From contig JAXGGA010004441.1 of NCBI GenBank assembly GCA_038373865.1, forward strand, positions 24,445 through 88,444: DNA of 64,000 bases, given 5' to 3'. Of this stretch, positions 1-11,361 are shown piece after piece. The DNA is from Uloborus plumipes. Its lineage: Eukaryota; Arthropoda; Arachnida; Araneae; Uloboridae. Position 1 is the first letter of the stretch, and every line of letters begins with the position of its first letter. Below the pieces are notes generated by a model, which was given only the letters and a program-made list of their open reading frames with translations, was not told the DNA's origin and made no database searches. A program made the translations under genes and the position numbers.

Positions 1-2866
1 CTTCGAACTTAGGGCACAAATATGTCCTATGGTCCTTAAAAAATAATGTGAAACTATTTTCCAGAGGCATCAACATAAATAGTATAATATGCTTCATTCA
101 AAAAATAATATTGATCAAAATTATAATAACTGACACTGAGTATTTATAATTTATCCCTTTGAACAAAAAAATATCCTAGAAAACATTTTGTAAAACAATA
201 ATGAATATAAATAAGTTCTTAGAATTTAGTTTCTAACTTCTTTGGCAGAATTATTAGACTGATTTTTTTCCCCCGCACGCCTCGCCACAATACGTGCAAA
301 ATGAAGATTCTCCGGTGTATTTAACTGGAAGGTTGTTTTTCTGCGAGATTGTTTTTTTTCCCTCTCAGCCGGAAATCGCATCTCAAACTTTCTCATTACG
401 ATACCCTCCCCCATAATATTTATACCAGGGCCGTAACCAGACGTCTTTTTCGGGGAGGGATTTACGGAACAACATTTTTTGTGAAATCTATATAAGCAAA
501 AAGAATTGATTTTATTTTCTTTATTCGTTTTCTTTAGTTACAATAGACGCTTTCACGGCATTAAAAATGGAAATTGAAAAAAAAAAAAAAAAAGAAGTAT
601 CTTTTCAATGAAGAAAAAAAATTCTGATGTGTACACCACACAACTTCGCCCCTAATAAATATGTGATGTCTATTAATCCATTAATCTCAAAATGATAGAT
701 GCGTTTACTAATATGCTTGCACTTGAAGTAATACTTCTTAAATTGGTATTCAAAATTCGAATAAAAAAATATTGTTATTGTTCTATAAGAAATGATGTTT
801 GCAATTAACAATAAAATTAAATACTGCAGAGAAAACACTTAATTTGTACAATAATTCAATTTTGACAATTTAATTTTTCAAATGAAACTGATAAATAGAT
901 AGGAAAATTAAAACTGAAATCGTAACAACAATTTTTTAGCAAAGAAAGTGAATAAAAGGCATTTTTTGGAACAGTTATAAAAAAATTCGGAAGGAGGTTT
1001 GAACCCTAAAAATCCACCCCTTTAAACAACCCTAATTTATACTACTCCGTTTCCGGGTGGGGCCCCTAAAGGGCCAGTCCCCTAGTTTCGGAATAGGTCG
1101 ACATGGCCTTTCGTCGACCCTGCTATGCTTTTTAACTCGGCTCCATCAACTCTTTGGTGCTCGGTGCTCCGTTTGCTTAGTTTCACTAATCCACCAGTTC
1201 ATCAATGTCATTAATCATATTGAGACAATCATCGGTTTAAAAATATTTTTCTCATTTAAATTTTGGCAAAGATTGGAATCAGTTCTTTTAGTTGCAGCAA
1301 AACTATGCTCGAAATGAACATCAATGCAAAGCTTTTTTAAAATGCGATATGTTCTATTGTTGTATGGGCTGCAGCGAAGGAAATGATAAGAACTGGACGT
1401 TGATGAGTTTAAATTCTTCAATGAGGTTTTATTTTCTAGTCCAGGAAGATATGTAGTGATATTCTCCTTAACAATTAAGAACCCTCCCCCCCCCCAAAAA
1501 AAACGAAATAAATAAAAACTAATTTAACTCCTGCAGGTATTTTTAAAGACGGACATACACTGCATTTATCCAGTCTGTGACACAATGTGCTCAGGTTTTT
1601 TTTTTTTTTTTTGAATATGTTCATTATTTCCCATATTCATTAATCACGAAAAAAATTGTTTACATTTTGAAATGTATATTCAAGAAATTACTATGAAAAA
1701 ATATTTTTAAGAAGGAAACTAACTGTTCCACTTTATTTTCTCACACAAAAGAATGAGAAAATTGCGAGAAAATGAGCATCACTCCTGGTAATAAACGTTC
1801 TTGTTTTAACTCTCTCATAATCGGCAAAGTATCAATAAGTTATGCAATCATGATGATCCAAGAGGAAAAGAGAAAGAAAAAAATCTTGCTGCGAATGTGA
1901 ATGTCATTGTTTATTAAGTTTGAAAATAATAATCAATTCAATGTTTTAATTGAATGAAAACATACAAATGTATATGATGATAAAATATTTTCATGTAACT
2001 TTAAAACATTCATTTAGAGAGAAAAAAAAAAGTTTCAGTAAAAACAAATATGCAATAAATAGCAGAAAAAGCCAACTCCTTTTATATTATAAAAAAGTTA
2101 ATTTCGCTGTTCTTGACGAAATAACCTTTAATTTGGCTACTAACACGTGTCTGTTGTGCGCCAAATACTGGTAGGAAAATCAATGACAGTCTAAGTTTTA
2201 TGGGCTTAACTTTTATCAGTTGGCTTGCCATCCCCATAACCTCTCTCCCTCTTGCATTACAGTACGGATTTCTTGTAATCTCCTAGCACAGGTGTCTATA
2301 ATTCATGTTGCGATTTATGTTATTATTTCACTGGGCTTATGAATAAGTTATCTCACAAAGGCTACATTTATTCAAATCATCTATTCACAAAAAATCCATT
2401 TACTTAAAAAGCTATGGGGAAAAATTGTCATAGCACTTCTGGAAAAAAATATTATCACACAGGATTTTAACATCACTTTTAGAATTGAAGGAGCAAGTGG
2501 ATAAAGGTGATAGGTAACATTTTTTTTTTTAATTTTTAGAGAAAGCTTTAAAAAAAATATGTTGTGTCATTTTTTTTAACGATTTCTTCTCAACTGGTAA
2601 AACGGTCATATTCTTAGTTACCAACCATTTCTGTGACATGATACTGATGGACTTATCACCTTCATCCATGGTAAAAAGTAAGTTTCAAAAATTGTCACAT
2701 ATCCCCTTTATCCACTTGCCCTTGCCCTTCAATTAAGAGAGTGCATGAGAAATGGATCACATGTGCAAAAGAACTAAACAAAAGTTTCTAAATATATACA
2801 TGGAACGAAAAATTGTAACATGCTGCACTTGTGCGCTCATTCTAGAATGGAAAGACAGAAACTTAC
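1..2866. other. Gene-poor AT-rich DNA downstream of the GTPase exon
   Basis: I see no supportable gene or complete element here. It would be intron of the GTPase gene read on the minus strand. A GC-richer block at about 1040-1220 contains an 86-aa ORF with no motif I know. Homopolymers occur at 575-594, 1488-1502 (C then A) and 1596-1612 (T). None of the small ORFs on the minus strand shows G2-G5 GTPase motifs (such as DTAG or NKxD), so the next GTPase exon was not found. Confidence 0.5.
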
Positions 2867-2936
2867 CAGATTTTCCCACTTCTTGAGCTCCCAGAACTAG
2901 TATCCTCACGCAAGGAGGAGGCGCTTTTTGCATCAT
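2867..2936 (-). CDS. First coding exon of a Ras-superfamily small GTPase (partial gene)
   Basis: Read on the minus strand, tandem ATGs at 2936 and 2933 open a frame coding MMQKAPPPCVRILVLGAQEV followed by GKS, plus one base of the next codon. The exon then meets TCTG|GTAAGT, a consensus donor with GT at 2866-2865, giving a phase-1 intron. GAQEVGKS is a Walker A/P-loop (GxxxxGKS/T) after a hydrophobic beta strand, as at the N terminus of Ras-like GTPases, which bind and hydrolyse GTP as membrane-associated signalling switches. The split codon starts with G and would be Ala (GCN) in the usual VGKSA. An in-frame TAG at 2960-2958 and an A at -3 support this start. VLGAxxVGKS recalls RASL10/RERG-type Ras proteins, but that is from memory. 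Only G1 is visible; switch regions, NKxD and any C-terminal lipid box must lie in exons not found. It could still be chance, though motif plus donor plus upstream GC-rich block argue against that. Confidence 0.55.
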
Positions 2937-3400
2937 TTTGGAAGTCCTGATATGATACTAGTCCACAATTCAAATAAATTAGTTCAATAAATATAAGTAG
3001 CACACACACACACCTAAATAGTCTGACCCTATGGCAGCAACAGGGCTGCCTCTCACCATCCACTCTGATGACAGTTGAAACAGAAGAGTAATCCTCTCCG
3101 GAGCGAAGGGATGGAGCAACTTGCTGCTACGGCATGCAACAGCTGACTGAAGTGAAGAGGGGGATTATCGCTGAAAGAGAGAGAGGATGGAGAGGGGATG
3201 GAGGGGGAGGCGTCTTACCGGCGCGTGCCTCGTGGTCCCGGGCCAGACGTCGCCTGCCGATCGTTCTTCCCACGCCGGTTGGGGCCGGCTTAGAGGGAGG
3301 GGAACGGAAGGAGCCTTTGTGGAGGAATCGATCGTGATTTCCATGGAAAAGGATGATACTGCTTGAGGTCATCTCGATGGTGCACGCGACAGATGGTGAG
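2937..3400 (-). promoter_or_regulatory. GC- and CpG-rich block upstream of the GTPase exon; candidate promoter/5' UTR
   Basis: Roughly 3050-3370 is sharply richer in G+C and CpG than anything nearby, with GAGAG-rich and CCCGGG-type stretches at about 3160-3300. It sits immediately 5' of the minus-strand P-loop exon. On the minus strand ATGGTGAGAGG near 3060-3050 and ATATCAG at about 2953-2947 could be the donor and acceptor of a short 5' UTR intron, which is speculative. No TATA box stands out. Overlapping ORFs on both strands here (3127-3372 and 3134-3337) read as by-products of low stop-codon density in GC-rich DNA. Confidence 0.35.
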
Positions 3401-3867
3401 TGAAGAGATGGGTTTTCGCTCGGATAAATATTATTGAGAGATGGCGAAGACAGAGATGGTTCTGAATCTCATAATCTGCGTAACGCAATGACTGAATCGC
3501 GCCTTTGTTTTATGTTTTATTTGGGGCGTGGACCATCAATAAACAGTTTAATAAAGTGCATAAATTATCCTCGTGTGAGGCCTTGTGGTGAAACTAAAAT
3601 CAAAGACGATTCCTCACAAAAATTTGCATCATAACACATATGAGTAAAGCAGTGGCGCATTCAAGCAGAGGGTGGGGGGGGGAGGGGGTATGTCATCTCC
3701 CCAGACCCAAGACTCAAAAAACAAAATATGTATCCGTCTTAACCCAAGGGTGGGTATCTGTGCAAGAAAACCAAGGGTGTCCAATGTCCATCCCCTTCCC
3801 CTCATAGGCTTTGGTGAACACCTCCTGAAAGGCCGCTGGAGACATTTTTTGCGATTGGTTCTAGAGC
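3401..3867. other. Non-coding stretch with a hAT-like terminus
   Basis: Nothing coding is supported. At about 3651 a CAGTGGCGCATTC sequence followed by a G-rich run looks like the start of a hAT element, but I did not find its partner end or an 8-bp target-site duplication. Confidence 0.2.
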
Positions 3868-4001
3868 ACTGTTTCCCAACTTTTTTGAACTCATTGCCCC
3901 CTTAGAGGCTGAATGACATCTATCGCCCCAGACCCCCTTTCTTCCTCGAAAAAACCATAAGTCGGCACTAGTGAACATCGATATTATTAAAAATATAAGT
4001 A

Positions 4002-4870
4002 GGGTCAAGCGGGGTAATTGTGAAAATGGGGTAATTCAGAACAAACGATATTAGCGCTTCTGTAAGCAATGAAGGAACCCAAATAGCAGTAGCAACTGGA
4101 AGTTCACATCTTCATTATTAAGTTAGGTATGTTTTTTCGCTGATGTGGCTACACTGTGACCGCCATTTCCTTAGTTATCCCTTGTGAGCATGAAATACAG
4201 CAAGACAGTGGACACCTACGCTATCTTTCTGAGTGTTTTGCACTACAGAATTAAAGGGGCAAAGTCAAAATTGATAGGATGGTAGCAGGTCGCCCAACAG
4301 ACATCCCAACTTATGTGGAGCTAACTCTAGCAAAATGTCTAATTGCTAGGCCTCCTATGGGGTTTCCTTGTGACAAGGAAGAGTTAAAAAGCCTTATTCA
4401 AGACATTGCTTTGGCTAATGGGTTGCACGTCCAATTTAAAGATAGAGAGCCAGGTGATGACTGGCTCATTAGTTTCATGAAGAGGTATTCGAACATTTCT
4501 CTAAAAAAACAGAACTCCAACAAAAATCTAGAAAGAAAGCCAGATATCCCTTCGTGGTATATCATTTTTTTTTTTTTTTTGATGAAGTCAAGAAGTTATC
4601 TGAAAAGAAAGGGTAAGCCAAGGGGAAAAGCATGTTTATATTTACACCATGTACTATGGGGTAATTATGAACAATTGAGGTAATTAAGAACAAGGATTTT
4701 TAAAAAACTTCCATTAGGCAAAAAAATTAAAAAAACGGTCGCGCAGTGTAGCAGAGGATTTAATAGTTGTTTCTGATGGGTGTCCAGATTTTTTAATAGG
4801 ACATGGTGCTCCAGAGAGTAATTAGTCTGCGAAAGTGTAAGAATTTGTTCATAATTACCCCTACTGACCC
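4002..4870 (+). mobile_element. pogo-like (Tc1/mariner superfamily) element nested in the hAT copy
   Basis: TA dinucleotides (4000-4001 and 4871-4872) flank inverted termini: GGGTCAAGCGGGGTAATTGT on the left and, reverse-complemented, GGGTCAGTAGGGGTAATTAT on the right. The GGGGTAATT..GAAC motif is repeated subterminally (about 4029) and internally (about 4658). Inside lies a broken CENP-B-type HTH reading frame. Compared with the sister hAT at 51076-51703 the inserted DNA runs from about 4000 to 4909, so some 36 bases beyond the right TIR are unexplained. Confidence 0.7.
4279..4683 (+). pseudogene. Truncated, frameshifted pogo/jerky-like transposase N terminus
   Basis: The frame from 4279 encodes a CENP-B-type helix-turn-helix: GFPCDKEELKSLIQDIA, then QFKDREPGDDWLISFMKRY and SNISLKKQ. 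The GDDW..SF.KR pattern is diagnostic of the DNA-binding region of pogo, Tigger and jerky transposases, which bind the element's own termini. At the T run near 4564-4580 the frame breaks: the expected continuation (DEVKKLSEKKG) is readable in another frame. The DDE catalytic domain is absent, so the element cannot mobilise itself. The real start may be slightly different. Confidence 0.75.
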
Positions 4871-5870
4871 TAACTAACTTTAGTTTGAAGTAAAATGTAC
4901 TCAACAAAGCAATTATAACCAATCACTTTTAAACTTAAAATATTAATAAAAAATAAAATACCATTATTTTTTTTCTTTCACAAAGCGAGCTGGTATAGGC
5001 ATGTGAAGGGTAATATTTAACTGAGATCATCGACGTACTTTTCAAAAAAAAAAAAGTAAATTTTTTAAGAAATTATTTTCTTTTCTACACTGGAATCTGG
5101 GGGACTTAAAGTCCTTGAAACTAAAATTTTAAGGGGAAATAAATTGAAAATCTGAAAATTCATAAAATTGACAATGAATGACAAAATACTTCCTAAGGTT
5201 TATCCGAGGTGCAAGGAAGAAGCTCTTGAATTTATTTAGTTTTCTTTATTTCTTTTTTTCTTAACTTGTGATTAATTGTCTAAACTCGGAACAACCGGTT
5301 TCGTACATGCTTCCAATTCTGGTTTACCCTTTGATTACTACTGTTTTCTCTTCTAAATAACCCATCACCCCCTATCGCCCCTTAAGTAATGCCTTGACAA
5401 TAGCAAATGATCTTTCTGATTACTAAGTGAAGGAAGATCCCGTCAAGTGACGTAAGTGATCATAAATGCGTTGCTGCCCCACAAAGAACTATGGAGAAAG
5501 CATTTATGATTACCAAAATACTATCGTAACTAGCTCTTTTTTTATATATATGTAAACACTAAGTTAATTTATGTTTTCTTTATGTAGGTTGTGCATATGT
5601 ATCGAAAATTTAGTATATATTTATCTATCACTAAAATGAAGTATTTTCATTATCTATGGAACCTAGCCTCTGTTTTAACACTATTACTATTTTAATTTAA
5701 GTCGCATTTTCGTCAACTTAACTCCCGCGTAAAACGAGGGTCTACTTACTGTAAATCGAAGTATTCATTTTAAAAGAAATTAAATAAAAAAATTGTTTGT
5801 TTACGTAACTCTACCTGTTTTAATAGTTGTACTTTACTACTTTATTATTACAACACTTTTAAACTTAAGC

Positions 5871-6060
5871 TGGTTTCACACACAGGGACATTCGTTCAAA
5901 GCAACTCCCGATTCAGCCGCAACTTCTACTCTCCAGTTAATTTCTGGCAAAAACATCGTGTGCTGTGCTTTTTCTGAAAGGTAGTTGAATGAAAAGTTGA
6001 AGTTGTGGTTGAACTAGGAGTTGCGTTGAACTAGTTTTCCTGCGTTTTACACCCCCCTTA
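5871..6060. repeat. Dispersed repeat, copy 1
   Basis: This shares a diverged block with 6296-6445, including ..CCGCAACTTCT.CTCT, then AAAACATC.GTG, and GTTGAATGAAAAGTTGAAGT. It ends in a GTTGCGTTGAACTAG-like stretch. Class unknown, possibly a MITE. Confidence 0.5.
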
Positions 6061-6295
6061 CTTGCCACCTTTAGCGGATGCTATTTTGCGCAATTGCTTG
6101 CACTTTTAATCAGATATGCAATATTCATTCATCTCAGCCTAAATGTCCCTGTAAATGTGTTTTTATCACAATTATACTGGCTCTGCAGCAAAATTTCTCC
6201 GGCATTTTTTTTTTTTTTTTTTGAAACTAGCACGATTGCTTGTTGCTTTTACTTGGCAGTCGAATAACGTTCCCTTCTCTTTCAGATTAAGGGGG

Positions 6296-6445
6296 TATCC
6301 CTCATAGGATAACGCAGCTACCAATTCCACCGCAACTTCTTCTCTTCAGTGAACTTCGGCCAGAAAACATCCGTGTACTGCGCTATTTCTGGCAGACAGT
6401 TGAATGAAAAGTTGAAGTTCAGGAGTAGGGTCCTATCGCAACTCG
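6296..6445. repeat. Dispersed repeat, copy 2
   Basis: Second copy of the 5871-6060 repeat in the same orientation. Its tail (GTAGGGTCCTATCGCAACTC) is also present in diverged form at about 21451-21490, so the family has at least three members in this window. Confidence 0.5.
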
Positions 6446-8562
6446 TTTTGCGAAAGCATAATTTGAACTAAAATTGTCAAAATTCGAATTATTCATTTAT
6501 TTAGACATATTTTAAATTTTTATTTATTTATTTATTATTCCATTAAGTAATTTATTTATCTGAAATGTTTTTTCGTTCATATTTATTTCGTTTTGCAACG
6601 CTGCACAGTGAGTATTTGACTGAAAATCCTTGCCAAAACTATTTTGGAATTTTCGCTCTTCTAAGGGAATATCCTTCTGTGCGTTTGGGCGTTGTACAGC
6701 AAAGCTACCCATCGTACAGCTATGAAACTTGGTCAACAAATTGTCTAAAAGGTCAGATGTTGTAACTTGAAGCTCGATTTTTAAAATTTAATTTAGAAAA
6801 AAAGTTATTTAATTTTTTATCCATGGTTTAGAATTTTGCGAGTTTACGACCGTAAAAAGGTTTCTAGTGAACGTAGGAAGAAAAAAAATACATCACCATT
6901 TGGAGCAATTCAATCTCTTTAAAAGTTTAAATTGTTTGAAGCTCTAACGTAATTTACCTAATTTTAAGGAATTTTCAAAGACAGGTCACTTTTTCGACGT
7001 TTTTCAATTAATCAATCGATGTAAATTAAAATTCCTGCATCCGTGAATCTAATGATGTTATTGCTCTGAAACTTTTCAAGGATACAATATAAACATTTCA
7101 CCTTCATTTAAAGCAAAAACGGTGAAGTTATCTTGCTTCATTGATTTTTAGTGATTTTTTTTTTTTCAAAAAACTTAAAGAAAAATTTTCACAGTGTTTT
7201 GCCATGGTTCACGTTTGTTCCGGAGCCCAGCTGCTGACGAGGAATTGTTTGAAGCGAAAGCTAATAAGAAAGCGTACTTTATGGATGTATTTTTTCCTTT
7301 GACGGAATGTAATTAGTACATTGCCTCCTCTCTCCCCCCTCCCAAAAAAGTAGTTCAATAATACCAGTATTCTGTCAAAAATGTTAAATATGAGGAAAAA
7401 ATTTTGATTATAATTTCTAATCGTTAGGTTACAAAAAATGCTAAATTAACCTAGAACAAAAGAAAAAAATGCCACGAGAATAGCAGGCAAATATTTTGAT
7501 GTTTCAATGAATCCTTTTTCGTTGCAAAAATAAATCTTTACTAATATTACAAAGAGGAAGGGTGATTTTGTATCTTAAATAATCTCCGAAACCATGTACC
7601 TATTTGAAAAACATTTTCGGCATATGAAAGGTACATTCTCAGGGAGTAACAAAGGTTATAGTTCGAAAAGATTCGTTAAACCGTTCCTTTTTTATTTCAA
7701 CTCAAAGCAATTTTTACATAAATCGCCAAAGATAAGGGAAAATTACCTACACATATTAATGTTATATAGCACTAGAAACCGAAAAATTTTCTGCTTCCCC
7801 TCAGTGGAGTTTTTGACCCAAAACTCTGCAAATGCATAACTTTTTTGTCTAATTTTTAGACGGACACTTTTTAATTATCTCATACAATGATTTGTTTGTG
7901 ATTTCTATAAACTTCCTAGAAGATCCTGAAAAAAAAACGAACATGAACAAACCCAAAAGAAAAAACGTAAATTTACTTCATCCAGTTTAAACCTATTTTA
8001 AGCAAAATGGGGCAAAAAGGGGCAACTTTTTTTTTTTTCAAATACGTTTTAAGGGAACCTTAAGCTTTATTTTGATACCCGAACTTGCGTCCGGAAATGC
8101 CCGGAACCCATATAAAAACCTTTCTTTTTAAAAAATTTACTGAAAATAAAGCGATTTTTTTAAAGTTGTGTAAAACGCTATTAAAAAATATTTCCCAAAG
8201 CAAATTCTACATGGATTGCACATCATATTAAATTATACACCTTCGTCTTCCATATTCATTAGTGTTTTTTACATAATTTCGAAATAAGCCACCGAATACA
8301 GCGCATTGAATGTAAGCAACAAACGAAGCTTCCAGGAAAACAGCAGCGCAGATTCCACATCGACTGAGTTTGAAGCATTCGTATGGGTCTTAATCAAAGT
8401 GGAAGGGGTTTTATGTTGTATATTATGACGTAGTGTCTTATCAGCTGTCCGAAAACGAATAGAAGTGTGAGATTGACCATACTTTACATTTTCGACTTTT
8501 GGCCAGGATTTTCACTCACTGTGCGCTGCTCACGTAAACACTTAATTTTCATGTGAATAGTA

Positions 8563-9108
8563 GGGGAATGTGGGGCAAAGTGAAATAGTTAAGATAAAGC
8601 ACCTGTTTCAAAATGAACTAATTGGAACTTTGTTCTAAAAATCAGTGTAAGTTAAGAAGGAATAATGTATTTTGTAATACAACTATGGTTGAAATATTAA
8701 TTTTAATTTTTTGGCAGTCATTTTGCACCTTTAAAAAGAGGTGGAAATTTTTCACCTGAAAAAAACAACGCGGCAAGTGAAAAATACAATATTTTTGAAA
8801 TGAAAGATTTTCTATTTGATGAGTTACAGTAATTTTCCTCAAATGAGAGTATGTAAATAAACGAATAAATAAACTATTAATGAAAAAATAAACGAATAAA
8901 TAAATAAATGAATTAAGTAATATATGAGCAAAAGAAATGAGTGAATAAAATAGAGAATGAATAAGAAATTAAGGGAATGAATGAAGAAATACGTGCATTA
9001 ATAAGTAAAAGAATGAATAAATTAATAAATGAAGAAATATGTACGCGAATTAGTAAATGATTGCATAAGCAAAGGAAATGAACTATTCCACTATGCCCAG
9101 CGTGCACT
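8563..9108. mobile_element. TA-flanked MITE with long diverged TIRs
   Basis: The left end after TA (8561-8562) is GGGGAATGTGGGGCAAAGTG then AAATAGTT. The right end at 9081-9108 is its diverged inverted copy (AACTATTCCACTATGCCCAG). The interior is largely a degenerate GAATAAAT-type repeat. This looks like a non-autonomous Tc1/mariner- or pogo-type element. The right TA is mutated, so the exact end is uncertain. Confidence 0.5.
8845..9065. repeat. Degenerate (GAATAAAT)n simple repeat
   Basis: Successive ATGAATAAAT, GAATAAATAA and GAAATGAGTG variants make an interrupted octamer-like array within the MITE. Confidence 0.7.
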
Positions 9109-9252
9109 TCACAATTTACATTGAACATTTAAAATCAAAATTTGCATAGTGGAAAGGGAAACTAAATAAGGACTGGAGGTCAGTAGATCTCAATTAATAA
9201 TTAAAATGATTATTGCAATAATTTTATTTTTTTATAATAACAGGAAATATTT

Positions 9253-9900
9253 TTGAAAAATCACGAATATTATAATAAAGGTATCTCTTGCTCTAACACC
9301 AGTACCATAAAAAAACTGTTAAAAACCAATACAGTCACTCATTTGGATCCTTACACAAATTTCGCAAAAGAGGATCTGGATTCTTTTTTCTCTACTTCGT
9401 TACAATTTTGTCAAAGAGCCAAATTGCTTGTTCCTGATACAAAACAGGGGAAAAAAAATCACGAAAAGCAAACATTCGATGTGCTACCCCACCAACAATC
9501 TAGAAGGTCACAGACACAGTTCCGTTTGCATTTTCACGGTTTGCTAACAAACATTTTACCACGCCAGATAAACACATCGGTGAAAGTTTGCCAAGGCATC
9601 ATCACGCCCGATTTGTTTGGCAGTCCGAAATCACGTGGTTTGCCTTCTTTTTCATCGCTCGTACTCGGAAGCACTCGTTGGCGCCAGATTATCGTTATTA
9701 ATAAACGAGATTCCACCCCCCCCCCTTTCACTGGTATTCCTCTTCACTGGCCCTTCATTGTTGATGGAGAGTTTCTCACCATCGGGAGAACTTTATCCGT
9801 GAAAACAAACACTGTTAAAGAAGGAGCCAGACTGCTTGATGAATTTATGGAGCGTGAGATAGAAAGACGCCCTGAGTCGTGTTTTTCTACTTTAGCTTAG
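9253..9900 (+). CDS. Unassigned 215-codon open reading frame
   Basis: This is the longest ORF in the left half of the window and has a mostly normal composition, richer in G+C than its flanks. I recognise no domain, signal peptide or membrane segment. A short run PPPF at about residue 160 comes from a C9 homopolymer, where coding frames in transposon remnants often slip. A possible acceptor (AATAACAG) lies just upstream at about 9235-9242, so it could be a terminal exon. It could equally be a chance ORF or transposon debris. Confidence 0.2.
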   Translation: MKNHEYYNKGISCSNTSTIKKLLKTNTVTHLDPYTNFAKEDLDSFFSTSLQFCQRAKLLVPDTKQGKKNHEKQTFDVLPHQQSRRSQTQFRLHFHGLLTNILPRQINTSVKVCQGIITPDLFGSPKSRGLPSFSSLVLGSTRWRQIIVINKRDSTPPPFTGIPLHWPFIVDGEFLTIGRTLSVKTNTVKEGARLLDEFMEREIERRPESCFSTLA

Positions 9901-10065
9901 ATTTAATGAGTTGCCTATGTAAATAACGCATCGCTCGATCCTTTGGGAGTTCGTTTAAAAGAGTATGTGTTTTTTCTTACTGCCCTGAAGGTACTTTACC
10001 CTGTATTCCCAAACCTGTGCTGGATATATATATCTCTTGGGATTTTAAGTCAAATAAGATGCATA

Positions 10066-11361
10066 AGGTGGCCAGATATTTTCCACAACAAAATGGGACA
10101 CATAACTTTTTTTTTTTCTTTTTCAATAATATGAATAAAAATCTATTTCCATCTGCTCTGTATTTTATAACACAATAACAGAAATAAACAGTAAGTTAAA
10201 AGGGAATTTATATGGCTTTTTTTCTCCTGAAGTACAAATTCGCTTTTATATATTTAGTGTCCATTCCATTAAAAATGATTCCTGGATTCCTATACCATTT
10301 CTTGGAAGGATTTCTTACGATTACTTTGGTACTACTTTGACAGGTGCATTTAATTAATAAGAGAAAAAACTCGTTCAACTAAACTTTAGGTAGAGACAAA
10401 TATAAAATGAAATAAGCAGTAAGTTGTGGTTTGTTAGACCTGTACTCTCAACTTCAATGAGGCAACATCTGCCTTTAATAGCTCGGTCACTATTCCTGGC
10501 TGATGTGTCCACAACAAAAACGGAAGTGCAGTCTCTGGATATCATGATCTTGGTGTCAGTATACTGTATAAAATATAAAATGTATTCAATTATAACGATG
10601 ATTTTAGAAAGCTCTCATGATTCAAATTGTTGCCAGTGATTGAGTCTCTTTTTTAAAACTTTCGTTACTAAGGTCGATTGAGGAAAAACGCGTAGTTTTT
10701 GCATTTATTTTATATAAAATATGGTAATGATTTTATGTTTAAAAATCCAATTTATCCACAAAATATGGACCCTTGTGAGAGGTAAAAAAAAATAGGTTTT
10801 GCTTTGGAAAAAAAAATTTACTACCGAAAATAAATGATTGCAAAACCCTTCCATGCCATACGCGATGTTTTGGCGCCAACTGCTGCTTGTAATATGTTTA
10901 ATGGAATCTCTTTTTTCCGACGGTTTGGTGTAGTTTTCTATGTCTGTGTTTCGGGGAGTATCATTATTTTCTCTAGAGTGTGTTTAAAAGCTACGGCATC
11001 TTCCTCAAACGAAAATACGGCGTCTTAGCCAAAGACATCTAAGACTATTTCGGGTACTTATCAAAGCGGTAACAATGACAATCAACTAAAAATACTATTT
11101 AAACCTATGGTTAATCAAAACCAATTTATTTATGCTCTCAATGTTCACGCTCCTCCCTTCTAACTGACTGGCTAGCTGCTTTTGTTGATGCTTGAGGGTG
11201 AAGCACGGATATCGCATCTTCCCCAAATCCACCTGAAAGGTTCATTTTCTTCTCTTACAGAAAACGAGACATTTCAGCGTCCCAAAGCAGTGTTTGGGGG
11301 TAACGGGACGGCCTTTTTCAAAACTGGACTGTCCCGTTCAGAACAGGACGTATGGTCACCT
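10066..11361. mobile_element. Putative hAT element with AGGTGRCCA termini
   Basis: The left end AGGTGGCCAGATATTTTCC and the reverse-complemented right end AGGTGACCATACGTCCTG are inverted. The flanking octamers GATGCATA (10058-10065) and CATGCATT (11362-11369) agree at 6 of 8 positions, compatible with an old hAT duplication. GGGACGG/CCCGTTC-type sequence near 11305-11345 is part of the right end. No transposase is visible. A related end sits at about 48370. Confidence 0.35.
10425..10575 (+). repeat. Single arm of the fold-back repeat seen at 28620-28960
   Basis: Contains CTTCAATGAGGCAACATCTG and, downstream, GCAGTCTCTGGAT, both found in diverged form in the right arm of the 28620-28960 fold-back. 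It lies inside the putative hAT at 10066-11361. Confidence 0.5.

Larger units (their letters stand above)
3868..5395 (-). mobile_element. Non-autonomous hAT element, split by a pogo-like insertion
   Basis: The sequence starting at 3868 (CACTGTTTCCCAACTTTTTT) matches the reverse complement of the hAT at 51076-51703. The right flank matches too: the arms 3868-3999 and 4910-5395 align with that element in order, including the shared stretches near 3950 (GAACATCGATATTATTAAAA) and near 5350 (CATCACCCCCTATCGCCCC). The alignment is interrupted by about 0.9 kb (4000-4909) containing the pogo-like element. The end near 5395 is diverged or truncated, and no TSD is visible. It encodes no transposase. 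Confidence 0.75.
5396..8562. other. Gene-free AT-rich stretch
   Basis: Apart from the repeat pair at 5871-6445 I see no gene and no complete element. ORFs at 6524-6765 and 7594-7839 lack motifs. CpG-poor AT-rich DNA with poly-T runs near 6207 and 8031. Confidence 0.4.

Noticed and set aside
2863..3063. 66-aa minus-strand ORF overlapping the GTPase exon
   Set aside because: It is in a different frame from the P-loop; the Ser-rich product has no motif and ignores the splice donor.
3127..3372. Overlapping plus and minus ORFs in the GC-rich block
   Set aside because: Expected where stop codons are rare; Pro/Gly/Arg-rich low-complexity products.
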